DNA of 64,000 nucleotides from Halorubrum sp. CBA1229 (GCF_003721435.2 NZ_CP054585.1:2356001-2420000), one strand, 5' to 3'. Positions 1 to 8,364 are shown, counted from the first letter of the stretch. Made by a program: numbers and translations. Notes: a model not told the origin generated them from the letters alone.

Positions 1-866
1 TCCCGCTCCGTCCCGTCCCGCAGCACCACCTCGCCGTCCCGCCACACGTCGACGCCGATCGGTGAGGGCTCGAACCCCAGTTCGGCCTTGATCGCGCCGA
101 CGGTCGATCCCGGGCCGAGCACGAACGTGACGCCCTTCCCCTCGCGCTCCCGGATGTCGTCGGCGACGCCCTCCGCGAGCGACTCCACAGTTCCGCTCGC
201 GGTCTGTTTCGACGACTGGAGATCGTCGGCGACGGGGACGCGCGCGACCGCCCGGAGTTCCGGGTGGACCTCGCCCTCCCGGTAGGCGTCCTCGTCGATG
301 TCCATCACCTCGCGGCGCTCGGTGCGCGAGAACGCCGCCGCGACCTCCGCCGCGTCCTCCGGCGAGACGGCGAACACCGAGGAGTACACCTTCACCCCGG
401 CGGGGACGCCGAGCATCGGGACCTCGCTGCCGGCCGCCTCCAGCGCCGCCGCCACGTCCGTCGCGGTGCCGTCGCCGCCGACGAACAGGACCAGATCGAC
501 CGGGTCGAGGGCGTCGGCGCCGCCGCCCTCGCTGAACGCCCGGACCACGCGCGCGGTGTGCTCGGCGGTCGTCTCGGTGGGCCCCGGCGGGTCGCCGTCC
601 CCGTCCCCGTCGCCGAACGGGTCGACGACCCGGACCGGGTCGAAACCGGCGTCCCTGACCAGCCGATCGCCCATCGGGTCGGCGGCGGTCGAGACGGTCG
701 CCTCCGGCGCGACCGCCGCGAGCCGCCCTAGCGCCCGCCGCGCGCGGTCCGGGGCCCGCGGCTCAGCGCCGCGGGCGACCGCCTCGGCGACCTTCCCGTC
801 GGTGCCCTTGAGGCCGACGCGGCCGCCCATCCCGGCCACCGGGTTCATCACGAATCCGACGTGCAT
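1..866 (-). CDS. ATP-NAD kinase-like protein (COG3199 type), 3' end outside window
   Basis: About 288 residues are visible and no stop is reached before position 1, so the C-terminus is missing. The protein opens MHVGFVMNPVAGMGG, and the diacylglycerol kinase/NAD kinase-fold motif GGDGT appears in VLFVGGDGTATD. This matches the archaeal family annotated as predicted polyphosphate- or ATP-dependent NAD kinase. The substrate is inferred from family membership, not shown by the sequence. ATG at 866 is chosen because a TATA-like CTTAAG element lies about 26 nt upstream (around 892), consistent with a leaderless transcript. It is divergent from the small gene at 967. Confidence 0.8.
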   Translation of the reverse strand, partial: MHVGFVMNPVAGMGGRVGLKGTDGKVAEAVARGAEPRAPDRARRALGRLAAVAPEATVSTAADPMGDRLVRDAGFDPVRVVDPFGDGDGDGDPPGPTETTAEHTARVVRAFSEGGGADALDPVDLVLFVGGDGTATDVAAALEAAGSEVPMLGVPAGVKVYSSVFAVSPEDAAEVAAAFSRTERREVMDIDEDAYREGEVHPELRAVARVPVADDLQSSKQTASGTVESLAEGVADDIREREGKGVTFVLGPGSTVGAIKAELGFEPSPIGVDVWRDGEVVLRDGTER

Positions 867-931
867 GGTCCGACCTACGGCGGCGGAAACTTAAGCGGGC
901 GCGTCTCGGTCGGCGCGGCGGTCCCGAAGTT

Positions 932-943
932 CAATACTTAAGA
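932..943 (+). promoter_or_regulatory. TATA-like element for the 37-residue membrane protein
   Basis: An AT-rich TACTTAAG block in an otherwise GC-rich intergenic stretch, centred about 28 nt before the ATG at 967. The spacing fits a leaderless haloarchaeal promoter. A similar box on the other strand near 892 serves the NAD kinase-like gene. Confidence 0.5.
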
Positions 944-966
944 CGCCCCCGGAGAAACCGCCGGGT

Positions 967-1080
967 ATGCTCCTGGAAGCCGCCGTGACCGAGCCGCTCC
1001 CGATCGACGCGACCGCGACCGCCGTGCTCATCGCGAGCCTCGTCGTCACCGCCGTGTGGCTCGCGTACCTCTACCGGTAG
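967..1080 (+). CDS. 37-residue single-span membrane protein, unknown function
   Basis: This small ORF (MLLEAAVTEPLPIDAT...) ends at TAG 1078-1080. It contains one hydrophobic helix of about 20 residues (TAVLIASLVVTAVWLAYLY) and ends in Arg. A well-placed TATA-like box about 28 nt upstream supports it. No function can be assigned. It sits between the divergent NAD kinase-like gene and the convergent MoCF-domain gene. It could be a conserved haloarchaeal micro-protein; confidence rests on the promoter and clean composition. Confidence 0.5.
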   Translation: MLLEAAVTEPLPIDATATAVLIASLVVTAVWLAYLYR

Positions 1081-1144
1081 GCCGCGCCGCTCCCTGTCTC
1101 CGTTCTCTTCGACGCCGCTCCCGCCCAGTCGCCGGTCGGCCCGC

Positions 1145-1837
1145 TCACCGCGACTCGACGAGCGTCGACCGCTCTCGCACCCACTCGGCGGCGCGCTCCG
1201 CCTCCGCCGCGCTCGTCGCCGTGATCTTCACGCGGACGCTCTCGCCTGGGTAGGAGCCGACGCTGACGTCGAACTCCTCCTGCAGGGCGGTGAACCGCTC
1301 TAACAGGGCGCTCTCCGGCTCGTCGACGTCGACCGTGACGGTGTGGGTCGGCGTCCCCTCGAACTCGTCGGCGATCGACTCGAACATCGCCTTCATCTCC
1401 GTCGGGACGCCCGGGAGGACGTACACCGACTCGACGACGGCGCCCGGCGCGACCCCGGCCTCGTTGGCGAGCGGTCGGCAGTCGGCCGGCAGGTGCGTCG
1501 TCTCCGCGGCGAGGTCGTCGGCGCTGTACCCCCGATCCGCGAGCCACGCCGCGGCCTCCTCGTTCTTCTCGAGCCCCCGGCCGAAGGCGGCCGCGACCCC
1601 CTCCATCGTCACGTCGTCGTGCGTCGGGCCGAGCCCGCCGGTGACGATCACCGTGTCGTACTCGGCGTGGTACTCGTTGACGACCCGCGCGATCTCGCCG
1701 ACCTCGTCGGGGAGGACGGTCACGCGGCGGACGACGACGCCCCGTTCGTCGAGCCGGTCGCAGAGCCACGTCGCGTTCGTGTTCTCGGTGTCGCCGACGA
1801 GGAGCTCGTCCCCGACGGTGACGACGGCGGCGTTCAT
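1145..1837 (-). CDS. Molybdopterin-binding (MoCF/CinA N-terminal-like) domain protein
   Basis: 230 residues starting MNAAVVTVGDELLVGDTENTN. The MoCF_biosynth fold is shown by the early GDELL motif, the glycine-rich TGGLGPTHDD loop near residue 75 and later conserved prolines (LPGVPTEMKAM). This is the stand-alone CinA N-terminal-like type common in archaea, without the C-terminal nicotinamide deamidase domain of bacterial CinA. The substrate is unknown and may be a pyridine nucleotide derivative or molybdopterin. An in-frame upstream extension to 2020 exists, but ATG 1837 is preferred: it begins the conserved domain and has an A-rich TATA-like box about 28 nt upstream. Confidence 0.85.
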   Translation of the reverse strand: MNAAVVTVGDELLVGDTENTNATWLCDRLDERGVVVRRVTVLPDEVGEIARVVNEYHAEYDTVIVTGGLGPTHDDVTMEGVAAAFGRGLEKNEEAAAWLADRGYSADDLAAETTHLPADCRPLANEAGVAPGAVVESVYVLPGVPTEMKAMFESIADEFEGTPTHTVTVDVDEPESALLERFTALQEEFDVSVGSYPGESVRVKITATSAAEAERAAEWVRERSTLVESR

Positions 1838-1934
1838 ACCTCTGATAAGGCGGCGCGCACTCAAAAGCACCCGAGTTCGGGCCGCGGCTACCGGCCGGAC
1901 GCCCGGCCGCCGGATCCGGAAAATCCCCCTCCGA

Positions 1935-2699
1935 CTACTCCTCGTCGTCGTACACGCCGAGCCCCAGCTCCCGGCGCTTCTCTCGGAGCTCCTCCAGCTG
2001 TCGCCGGAAGTAGGCGACACCGACCACCGCCGCGACGAGCGCGACGGCGAGGATCACGCCGAAGACGAGCAGGTCGGTCTCGCGGTACGACTGGACCACG
2101 ACCGACCCGCCCTCGACCGACTCCCAGGTGATCCGGTCGCGCCCGTCGATCGTCTCGACCTCGTGGTCGCGCGGCGCGACGTGGCCCACGACCGGGAAGT
2201 CGGTGCTGAACCCGGGCGGGAGCGTCACCGCGTAGGACCCGTCGACGTACGCCAGCGTGGTGAACCGCCGGGGCGAGCCGGCGGCGGAGAAGGCGACCTG
2301 TCCCTCGCCGGTCCCCTCGGGGAAGCGGACCCACGTCTCGTCGGGCGTGCGGTCGACCTCGCCGCCGCGGGCGCGGAACTCGGTGCCGTTGAGCACCTCG
2401 CCGTCGGCGGTCCGGTACCGGAACGCCTCGAACTCCAGCGGCTGGTCGCCGGCGTACGGCGTCTGCCTGTACAGCCGCAGCTCCTCGACGTCTGAGACGT
2501 CGTACACCGCCGTGTACTGGGTGCCGGTCGAGAGGTTAAAATCGGCGTCGCGGTCCGTGTCGAAGTCGTACTCGTTCGGCGGCTCCGCGTCGAGGGTCTC
2601 GTTCGGGACCTCGCCGCCGTCGTTGACGTAGGTGAGACAGCCGGCGCTGACGGCCAGCAGCGCGACGACGGCGACCGCGAGGGCGAAACGTCGGTTCAC
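1935..2699 (-). CDS. Haloarchaeal lipoprotein with C-terminal membrane anchor (probable DUF5803)
   Basis: 254 residues. The N-terminus has a hydrophobic signal ending in a lipobox (VSAGC, Cys about residue 21). A beta-rich extracellular region follows, then one transmembrane helix near residues 205-227 and a charged cytoplasmic tail with a short coiled coil (RRQLEELREKRRELG). The pattern matches a haloarchaea-restricted family I recall as DUF5803. It lies 3 nt after the DUF2110 gene and is probably cotranscribed with tfe and DUF2110. Function is unknown. Confidence 0.75.
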   Translation of the reverse strand: MNRRFALAVAVVALLAVSAGCLTYVNDGGEVPNETLDAEPPNEYDFDTDRDADFNLSTGTQYTAVYDVSDVEELRLYRQTPYAGDQPLEFEAFRYRTADGEVLNGTEFRARGGEVDRTPDETWVRFPEGTGEGQVAFSAAGSPRRFTTLAYVDGSYAVTLPPGFSTDFPVVGHVAPRDHEVETIDGRDRITWESVEGGSVVVQSYRETDLLVFGVILAVALVAAVVGVAYFRRQLEELREKRRELGLGVYDDEE

Positions 2700-2702
2700 A
2701 GA

Positions 2703-3398
2703 TCAGACGACGCAGCGCATCTCCGCCGGGAGGTACGAGCCGATCGCGGCGAGCAGCCCCGGCGGGTCGGTGTTCTCAGTGCAGACGATGCTCTGTTCCA
2801 AGAGCCCGAGCCGCTCCACGGTCACGATGTCCTGCGCGTGGCCCGCGCGGTTCACCGTCGCGCGCACCTCGCCGCGGGTCGCCGAGTTGACGTTGACTCG
2901 GCCGTCCCCGCGTTGCCAGTCGTAGAGGCGGTCGCGCTCGGCGTCCGCGAGGCGGCTCGGCTCGGCGTCCGGGTCGCCGACGTCGCCGCCGTAGACGAAC
3001 CGCAGCGAGAGGTGTTGGACCAGTCCGAAGCGCTCGACCACCTGCGCCGGCGACCCCCGCCCGAGTCCGATCTCGTCGGCCGGGATCCGGACCTCGACGC
3101 CGGCGTCGAGGACGAACCCGTCGTCGTCCCACGATTCGAGGGTCCCGACGTACTCCTCGCCCGCCGCCAGCCCGCCGTCGTGGGCGACGATCTCCCCCCA
3201 CGTCTCGGCGAGGACGTTCCGGGCGACCTCGGCGTCCTCGCCCGTCACGTCCACCTGCACGAAGTCGTCGTCGCGGACGCCGACCTGCCACTCCACGCTC
3301 AGTTCGCCGACGTCGTTGGCGACGAGCGACCCCATGCCGTCCAGCGCGCGGTCGCGGGCGTCGCCCTCGACGTAGCACTTGGTTGCGAGGACGACCAT
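2703..3398 (-). CDS. DUF2110 family protein
   Basis: 231 residues starting MVVLATKCYVEGDARDRAL. It is acidic, has no membrane segments, and matches the archaeal DUF2110 family of unknown function. Its ATG shares one base with the TAA of the upstream TFE gene (TAATG), so translation is probably coupled. The longer frame to 3560 lies inside tfe and is rejected. Fixed linkage to a basal transcription factor suggests an information-processing role, but that is inference only. Confidence 0.85.
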   Translation of the reverse strand: MVVLATKCYVEGDARDRALDGMGSLVANDVGELSVEWQVGVRDDDFVQVDVTGEDAEVARNVLAETWGEIVAHDGGLAAGEEYVGTLESWDDDGFVLDAGVEVRIPADEIGLGRGSPAQVVERFGLVQHLSLRFVYGGDVGDPDAEPSRLADAERDRLYDWQRGDGRVNVNSATRGEVRATVNRAGHAQDIVTVERLGLLEQSIVCTENTDPPGLLAAIGSYLPAEMRCVV

Positions 3399-3922
3399 TA
3401 GCCCGTCACGTCCACGTTGAGTTCGTCGCGGAGCTCCTCGACGCGCTCTCCCATCGCCTCGCGGAGACGGTCGTTGTTCATCGCCTCGACCGGGGAGCCG
3501 CACTCGGGGCACTCGAAGCCGAAGTCCATCGCCTCGCCGAACTCGAAGCGGATGGAACACACCTCACAGAGGTAGAACTCGTGGGTGCGCTCGTACTCCT
3601 CGCGCTCCTCTAACGCCTCGAGCAGGCGGTACATCTCCTCTTCGAGGTTCTCCGGGATGTTGTCGTAGTGGAACGTCCAGAGGTACGTGAGCCACCCCGA
3701 ATCCTCGTCGCGCACTCGGCGGTACGTGGCGAGGTCGTTCTCGTACAGGATGAACAGCGCGCGTCGGACGTCGTTGAGCTCCAGTCCGAGCTCCTCCGCC
3801 AGCTCCTCGTCGGTGACCTCGCCGTCGGGCGGCGCGGCCGCGACCGGCATCCCCGTCGGCCCCACCAGCTCGTGGAGGTACTTTTGGATGACGGGGTCGT
3901 TCAGTAGATCCTCAAAAGCCAT
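3398..3922 (-). CDS. tfe: Transcription initiation factor TFE (TFIIE-alpha homologue)
   Basis: 174 residues. An N-terminal winged helix (EELAEELGLELNDVRRALFILYENDL) is followed by a charged region and a C-terminal zinc ribbon with two Cys-x2-Cys pairs (CEVC and CPEC, about residues 125-150). TFE stabilises the open promoter complex of archaeal RNA polymerase. The start at 3922 (MAFEDLLNDP) is preferred over the upstream ATG at 3970 because it matches the family N-terminus and a TTTTAA-like TATA box is centred about 29 nt upstream. It heads an apparent tfe-DUF2110-DUF5803 operon. Confidence 0.93.
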   Translation of the reverse strand: MAFEDLLNDPVIQKYLHELVGPTGMPVAAAPPDGEVTDEELAEELGLELNDVRRALFILYENDLATYRRVRDEDSGWLTYLWTFHYDNIPENLEEEMYRLLEALEEREEYERTHEFYLCEVCSIRFEFGEAMDFGFECPECGSPVEAMNNDRLREAMGERVEELRDELNVDVTG

Positions 3923-4094
3923 TACATGAAATTGGTGGTGGAACCGGGTTAAAAGCTCCGAAAGGGCCACCGTCGTCCGGCACCGGTCCGGCCGGAGATC
4001 CGCCCGCCGGCGGCTCGGACGACCGCCGCTGCGAGCCCGACCCCGGCGGCGGCTCCGGCAAAACTTTACGCCGGCCCTCGCACCGTCCGTGCGT

Positions 4095-5141
4095 ATGAGC
4101 GAGTCCGGCGGTCAGCCTCCCCGCGAGTCCGGCGGTCAGCCTCCCCGCGAGTCCGGCGCCCAGAACGGCCGGATTCGCTTCCGGCGGGCGGTCGGCGCAC
4201 TCGCGCTCGCGACGGTCCCGGTGCTACTCGCCGCGGCGCCGCTGATCCCCGCTGCCGTTCTCCTCGGCCCAGCCGGGCTCGGCGTCGTCGACTCGGCCGC
4301 GTTCGGCGGTGTCCCACCGGCCGCCGCCGCCGCGCTCGCCGCGGTCGCCCTCGGTCTCGGGGGGTCCGCGCTGGTCGGGCCGGTCCTCGTCGACCGGCGG
4401 ATCGCGCGGCTCCCCGAGGCCGAGCTCGACGACCGCCCGGCCGACTTCGTCGCCGACCGGGTCGCGACCCTCGCGGAGGAGGTCGGCGTCGACGCCCCCG
4501 CGGTGACGGTCGTCCGCGCCGACGCGGCCAACGTCGCCGTCGCCGACGGCCACCGGGGCGCACGGCTCGTCGTCTCGACGCGGCTGCTCTCCCTGCCGGC
4601 GGCCGACCGCGACGCCGCGCTCCGCCACGCTCTCGTCCGGCTCCGGACCCGAGAGGCGGCGGTCACCACGGCCCTGCTGCCGGCGCTAGCGATCGTCGAG
4701 ACGGTCGCCCTGCTGGCGACGCTGCTCGTCGGGCGCCGCGCCGATCGGACGGCGGCCGACCGCCGCGTCAACCGGATCCACGGGTACGAGCCCGAGGGGA
4801 ACCGGGTCCCGCCGCGGGCGTACACGGTCGCCGGCGTCCTCCTGTGGCTGCTCCTGGTGCCGGCGTGGGTCCCCGCGGCCGTCGGCGAGCGGCTCTACGT
4901 CGGCGGCGGTCGCCGGGACGCCGACGCCGCGGTGGCGCGGCTGGGACGCGACGAGCGCGACGGCCTCGGGAACGCGGTCGCGTTCGCCGGCGAGGCCGCG
5001 GGCGCCGCCGACTGGCCGCCCCTGCTCGACCGGCTGTCGCTCGCCTCGATGGCGGACGCCGAGACGGGCCGCGTTCGCGGGACGAGCCGGCAGGAGGCGC
5101 GGCTCCGCCTCGCGCTGCTGCGCTCGAAGCGGTCGCTCTGA
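4095..5141 (+). CDS. M48/HtpX-like membrane protein lacking the HExxH zinc site
   Basis: 348 residues. The order is a repetitive N-terminus (ESGGQPPR repeated), two transmembrane helices (about 34-65 and 73-100), a cytoplasmic M48-like domain, and further helices near 190-210 and 235-255. The family core is recognisable (VTVVRADAANVAVADG... then STRLLSLPAADRDAALRHAL). However, the place where HExxH should stand reads HALVR at residues 178-182, so the catalytic Glu and second His are gone. I infer a proteolytically inactive member, perhaps regulatory. ATG 4095 is preferred to an in-frame GTG at 4089. Confidence 0.7.
   Translation: MSESGGQPPRESGGQPPRESGAQNGRIRFRRAVGALALATVPVLLAAAPLIPAAVLLGPAGLGVVDSAAFGGVPPAAAAALAAVALGLGGSALVGPVLVDRRIARLPEAELDDRPADFVADRVATLAEEVGVDAPAVTVVRADAANVAVADGHRGARLVVSTRLLSLPAADRDAALRHALVRLRTREAAVTTALLPALAIVETVALLATLLVGRRADRTAADRRVNRIHGYEPEGNRVPPRAYTVAGVLLWLLLVPAWVPAAVGERLYVGGGRRDADAAVARLGRDERDGLGNAVAFAGEAAGAADWPPLLDRLSLASMADAETGRVRGTSRQEARLRLALLRSKRSL
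4101..4155 (+). repeat. Exact 24-bp tandem repeat inside the M48-like gene
   Basis: A 24-nt unit occurs at 4101-4124 and again unchanged at 4125-4148, followed by a partial third copy. It encodes ESGGQPPR repeats before the first membrane helix. Identity at the DNA level, including third positions, indicates a recent slippage-type duplication. Confidence 0.85.
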
Positions 5142-5192
5142 GGCCGGTCGCGCCGCGACCCACGTCGACTCGCTCGCGGCCCGGATTCCCGT

Positions 5193-6764
5193 CTACGGGT
5201 GCGCGGGCACGACCAGTCGGACCGTGGTCCCCTCGCTCGACGTGTCGATCGAGAACTCCCCGCCGGCCTTGCTCACGACCCAGTAGATCAGCCAGATCCC
5301 CAGCCGGTCCGCGTGCTTCAGCGACGTCTCGCCACGGTCGAGCACGCGCGTCTCGTGGTCCGGGATGCCGGGACCGTCGTCCGCGATCTCGACCGCGAGC
5401 CACTCCGGCGACTCCCGCTCGACGCTGACCTCGACCGACGGGCTCGGCCCGTCGTTGTGCTTCACCGCGTTCTCCATCCCCTCCTCGATCGCCGTCACCA
5501 GGCCGACGACCGTCGTTTCGAGCGAGTCGTCGGGCGGCAACGAGAGGGAGACCGTCGCCTCGGGGTACCGGTCCTCCACCTGCGACCGCAGCTCGATCAG
5601 CCGGTCGCGGAGCTCGATGGGGGTCCCCGCCGGTGAGGGAACGGACAGCGTGCGGTCGAGCTTCTGGACCGCGGAGGCGATCCCCATCAGGTTGTCCGCC
5701 GTGCGGTCGATCACCGCGAGCGCGTCGTGCGCGTCCTCGTCGTCGGTGTCCTGCCGCAGCAGCTCCGTGTACCCCGTGATGAGGTTCATCTTGTTCCGGA
5801 GGTTGTGGCTGAGCACGCGGTTCATCACCTCCAGCCGCCGCTCCCGGATCTTCCGTTCCGTGATATCCGACTGGAACCCGACGTAGTGGGTGACTTCGCC
5901 CTCCTCGTCGCGGACCGGAGCGATCGTGAGCCGGTTCCAGAACTTCCGGCCGTTGCGGCGGTAGTTCAGGATGTCGACCGCGACCGGCCGCTCCTCGTCG
6001 ATCGCCTCCCGGAGCGTCGCGATCGCTTCCGGGTCGGTGTCGTCCCCCTGCAGGAACCGGCAGTCGACGCCGAACATCTCGGAGCCGTAGCCGGTGAGGG
6101 CTTCGAACTCCTCGTTCGTGTACACGAGCGGGTTGTCCCCCGTCCCCTCCTCGTCGACCTCCGCGATCGAGATCCCGACGGGCGCCTCGTCCATCGCCTG
6201 CTCCTTCAGTCGGAGGTCGTCGACGGTCTCCGCGAGCTTCCGCTCGCGGGCCGCGAGCCGGAGGGAGGTGCGCCGCCGCTCGACGAGGTTGGCGATCCGG
6301 GTGCGGAGGGCCCGCTTCCGCACCGGCATGTTGATCACGTCGTCGACGTAGTCCCACGTGGTCTCCGTCGTCGACCCGCCCGCGTCCTCGCTCACGAGCA
6401 GGACGAACGGGAGGAAGACCGGGTCCGACAGCTCCCGCCGCCGCCGGATCGACCCCGCGACCCGGTTGAACTCGCGGGCGTCGAAAACGCAGCAGTCGAA
6501 CCTCGATTCGAGCGTCTCCACGTCTGTCGTCGTCTCGACGCGGAACCGGTCGCCTAGGGCGTCGGCCACCAGCTCGCGGTCGCGTCCCGGGCGCATGAAC
6601 AGCAGCACCCGGGCGTCCTCGTCGGGTTCAGGCGGCCCTCCGGCGGAGGTCTCCTCCTCGGTCCGGTCTCCGACTCCGGCGCCGACGGTCGCTTCGGACG
6701 ACGCGTCGTCGACGTCGCCTCCGGAGGGCGAATCGTCGGCGAGCCCCTCGGGGCCCGTATTCAT
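5193..6764 (-). CDS. LOV-domain (blue-light type) sensor histidine kinase with N-terminal pseudo-receiver
   Basis: 523 residues. Domain order: acidic disordered N-terminus (1-50); receiver-like domain (51-162); short coiled coil; PAS/LOV domain (about 185-305); histidine kinase. The LOV motif reads GVDCRFLQ at 232-239, with the flavin-adduct Cys at C235. The isoalloxazine contacts known from phototropin LOV domains are kept: N267 in LNY, N277 in FWN, Q298 in GFQ. The phosphoacceptor is H320 (LSHNLRNKM), with N-box N432 and DDGPGIP at 462-468. The receiver lacks the usual acidic pair (LLFMRPG) and the Lys before the last Pro (NMPV), so it is probably not phosphorylated. It is divergent from the KaiC-like gene; no cognate response regulator is adjacent. 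Confidence 0.85.
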   Translation of the reverse strand: MNTGPEGLADDSPSGGDVDDASSEATVGAGVGDRTEEETSAGGPPEPDEDARVLLFMRPGRDRELVADALGDRFRVETTTDVETLESRFDCCVFDAREFNRVAGSIRRRRELSDPVFLPFVLLVSEDAGGSTTETTWDYVDDVINMPVRKRALRTRIANLVERRRTSLRLAARERKLAETVDDLRLKEQAMDEAPVGISIAEVDEEGTGDNPLVYTNEEFEALTGYGSEMFGVDCRFLQGDDTDPEAIATLREAIDEERPVAVDILNYRRNGRKFWNRLTIAPVRDEEGEVTHYVGFQSDITERKIRERRLEVMNRVLSHNLRNKMNLITGYTELLRQDTDDEDAHDALAVIDRTADNLMGIASAVQKLDRTLSVPSPAGTPIELRDRLIELRSQVEDRYPEATVSLSLPPDDSLETTVVGLVTAIEEGMENAVKHNDGPSPSVEVSVERESPEWLAVEIADDGPGIPDHETRVLDRGETSLKHADRLGIWLIYWVVSKAGGEFSIDTSSEGTTVRLVVPAHP

Positions 6765-6788
6765 CTCTCGTGGAACGTGTACGGGCGA

Positions 6789-6812
6789 CCACTAAGAGTT
6801 ACCCATTTTTAG
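6789..6812. promoter_or_regulatory. Divergent promoter region of LOV kinase and KaiC-like gene
   Basis: The 72-bp intergenic region holds two AT-rich boxes. On the minus strand, CTCTTAGTGG around 6789-6798 lies about 30 nt before the kinase ATG. On the plus strand, CATTTTTAGT around 6804-6813 lies about 27-29 nt before the KaiC-like ATG. The two boxes are almost adjacent, so transcription of the genes could compete or be co-regulated. Confidence 0.5.
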
Positions 6813-6836
6813 TATCCCGCGCACGGAGAGGGTCTC

Positions 6837-8321
6837 ATGTCCGAATCACTGCCCGACCGCGTTTCGACCGGCATCGCGGGCCTCGACGAGATACTGTCAG
6901 GGGGGCTCGTCCCGGAACGGAGCTACATGGTCCGCGGGCGAGCGGGCAGCGGGAAGACGATCCTGAGCCTCCACTTCCTCCAGCGAGGGGTCGAGGAGGG
7001 GGAGACGTCGCTGTTCATCAACCTCGAGGAGGACGCTCGCGACCTCAAGGCGAACGCGGCCGCGCTCGGCTTCGACACGGAGGGGATCGAGTTCCTCGAC
7101 CTGAGCCCCAGCGCCGACGTGTTCACCGAGGACCAGTCGTACGAGGTGTTCGCGCCCGAGGAGGTCGAGAGCGAGCCGCTCACCGACCGGATCGTGGAGG
7201 GCGTCACCGAGGTCGACCCCGACCGCGTCGTCGTCGACCCGCTGACGCAGCTCCGGTTCCTGCTGTCCGACGACTACCAGTTCCGCAAGCAGGTCGTCGG
7301 ATTCATGCGGTTCTTAAAAGACCAGAGCGCGACCGTGGTCTTCACCGTCCAGAACACCGACTCGCTGCCGACCGACGACCTGGAGTTCGTCACGGACGGG
7401 TCGATCCACCTCGGCGCGGAGGAGTACGGCAAGACGATCGACGTGCCGAAGTTCCGCGGGTCGTCGACGCTGAGCGGCGACCACGCCTACCGGGTGACCG
7501 ACGACGGCGTCGAGGTGTACCCGGCGCTCCAGCCCGGGAGACACACCGGGGAGTTCGCGTTCGAGCAGATCTCCTCGGGGATCGACGGGGTCGACGACCT
7601 GCTCCACGGCGGGATCGAACGCGGCACGGTCAGCATCGTCAGCGGGCCGACCGGGGTCGGCAAGACGACGCTGAGCACGCAGTTCATGAAGGAGGCCGCG
7701 GAGCGCGGCGAGCGTTCCGTCATCTACCTGTTCGAGGAGAGCCGCGGGACGTTCCTCACGCGCTCCCGCGCCGTCGGCATCCCGGTCGACGAGATGCTGG
7801 AGCGGGGGACGCTTCAGGTGAACGAGGTGGAGGCGTTGGAGCGCTCGCCGCAGGAGTTCGCCCGGATGGTCCGCGAGGAGGTCGAGGAGCGCGGCGCGGA
7901 GATCGTGATGGTCGACGGGATCGCGGGGTACCGGCTCACGCTCCGCGGCGAGGAGGGGATGATGCTCGAGCAGATGCACGCGCTGGGCCGCTACCTCAAG
8001 AACATGGGCGTGACCGCGGTGTTCATCGACGAGACGCGGAACATCACCGGCGAGTTCCAGGCCACCGTCGAGAACATCAGCTACCTCGCCGACAACATCG
8101 TCTTCCTCCGACACCTGGAGGTGCAAGGCGAGATGCGGAAGGCGATCGGCGTCTTGAAAAAGCGGACGAGCGACTACGAGCGGACGATCCGGGAGTTCCG
8201 TATCACCGCCGACGGCGTTCGGGTCGGTGAGCCGATGACGGGGCTCCGCGGTATCCTGAGCGGGACGCCGGAGATCGTCGACGACGCGGCGGAGTTGGAG
8301 GGCCTCGACGAGGAGGAGTGA
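6837..8321 (+). CDS. KaiC/RAD55-like double-domain ATPase
   Basis: 494 residues with two RecA-type domains. CI has Walker A GRAGSGKT (34-41), paired glutamates in NLEEDA, and Walker B RVVVDPL. CII has GPTGVGKT (about 265-272), paired glutamates in LFEESRG, and Walker B IVMVDG. The size is close to cyanobacterial KaiC (519 residues), but no kaiA or kaiB is nearby and I did not find the KaiC Ser-Thr autophosphorylation pair. Haloarchaea encode several such proteins (the Cir family), some with diurnal expression. The divergent LOV kinase makes light- or redox-linked signalling plausible but unproven. Confidence 0.85.
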   Translation: MSESLPDRVSTGIAGLDEILSGGLVPERSYMVRGRAGSGKTILSLHFLQRGVEEGETSLFINLEEDARDLKANAAALGFDTEGIEFLDLSPSADVFTEDQSYEVFAPEEVESEPLTDRIVEGVTEVDPDRVVVDPLTQLRFLLSDDYQFRKQVVGFMRFLKDQSATVVFTVQNTDSLPTDDLEFVTDGSIHLGAEEYGKTIDVPKFRGSSTLSGDHAYRVTDDGVEVYPALQPGRHTGEFAFEQISSGIDGVDDLLHGGIERGTVSIVSGPTGVGKTTLSTQFMKEAAERGERSVIYLFEESRGTFLTRSRAVGIPVDEMLERGTLQVNEVEALERSPQEFARMVREEVEERGAEIVMVDGIAGYRLTLRGEEGMMLEQMHALGRYLKNMGVTAVFIDETRNITGEFQATVENISYLADNIVFLRHLEVQGEMRKAIGVLKKRTSDYERTIREFRITADGVRVGEPMTGLRGILSGTPEIVDDAAELEGLDEEE

Positions 8322-8364
8322 GCGCCGGCGAGCGGAGAGGCCGTCGGCGACGAAACCGCCCGCC

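Noticed and set aside
6837..8321. A complete Kai circadian clock
   Set aside because: No kaiA or kaiB nearby and no visible KaiC autophosphorylation pair. Archaeal KaiC-like proteins have varied roles.
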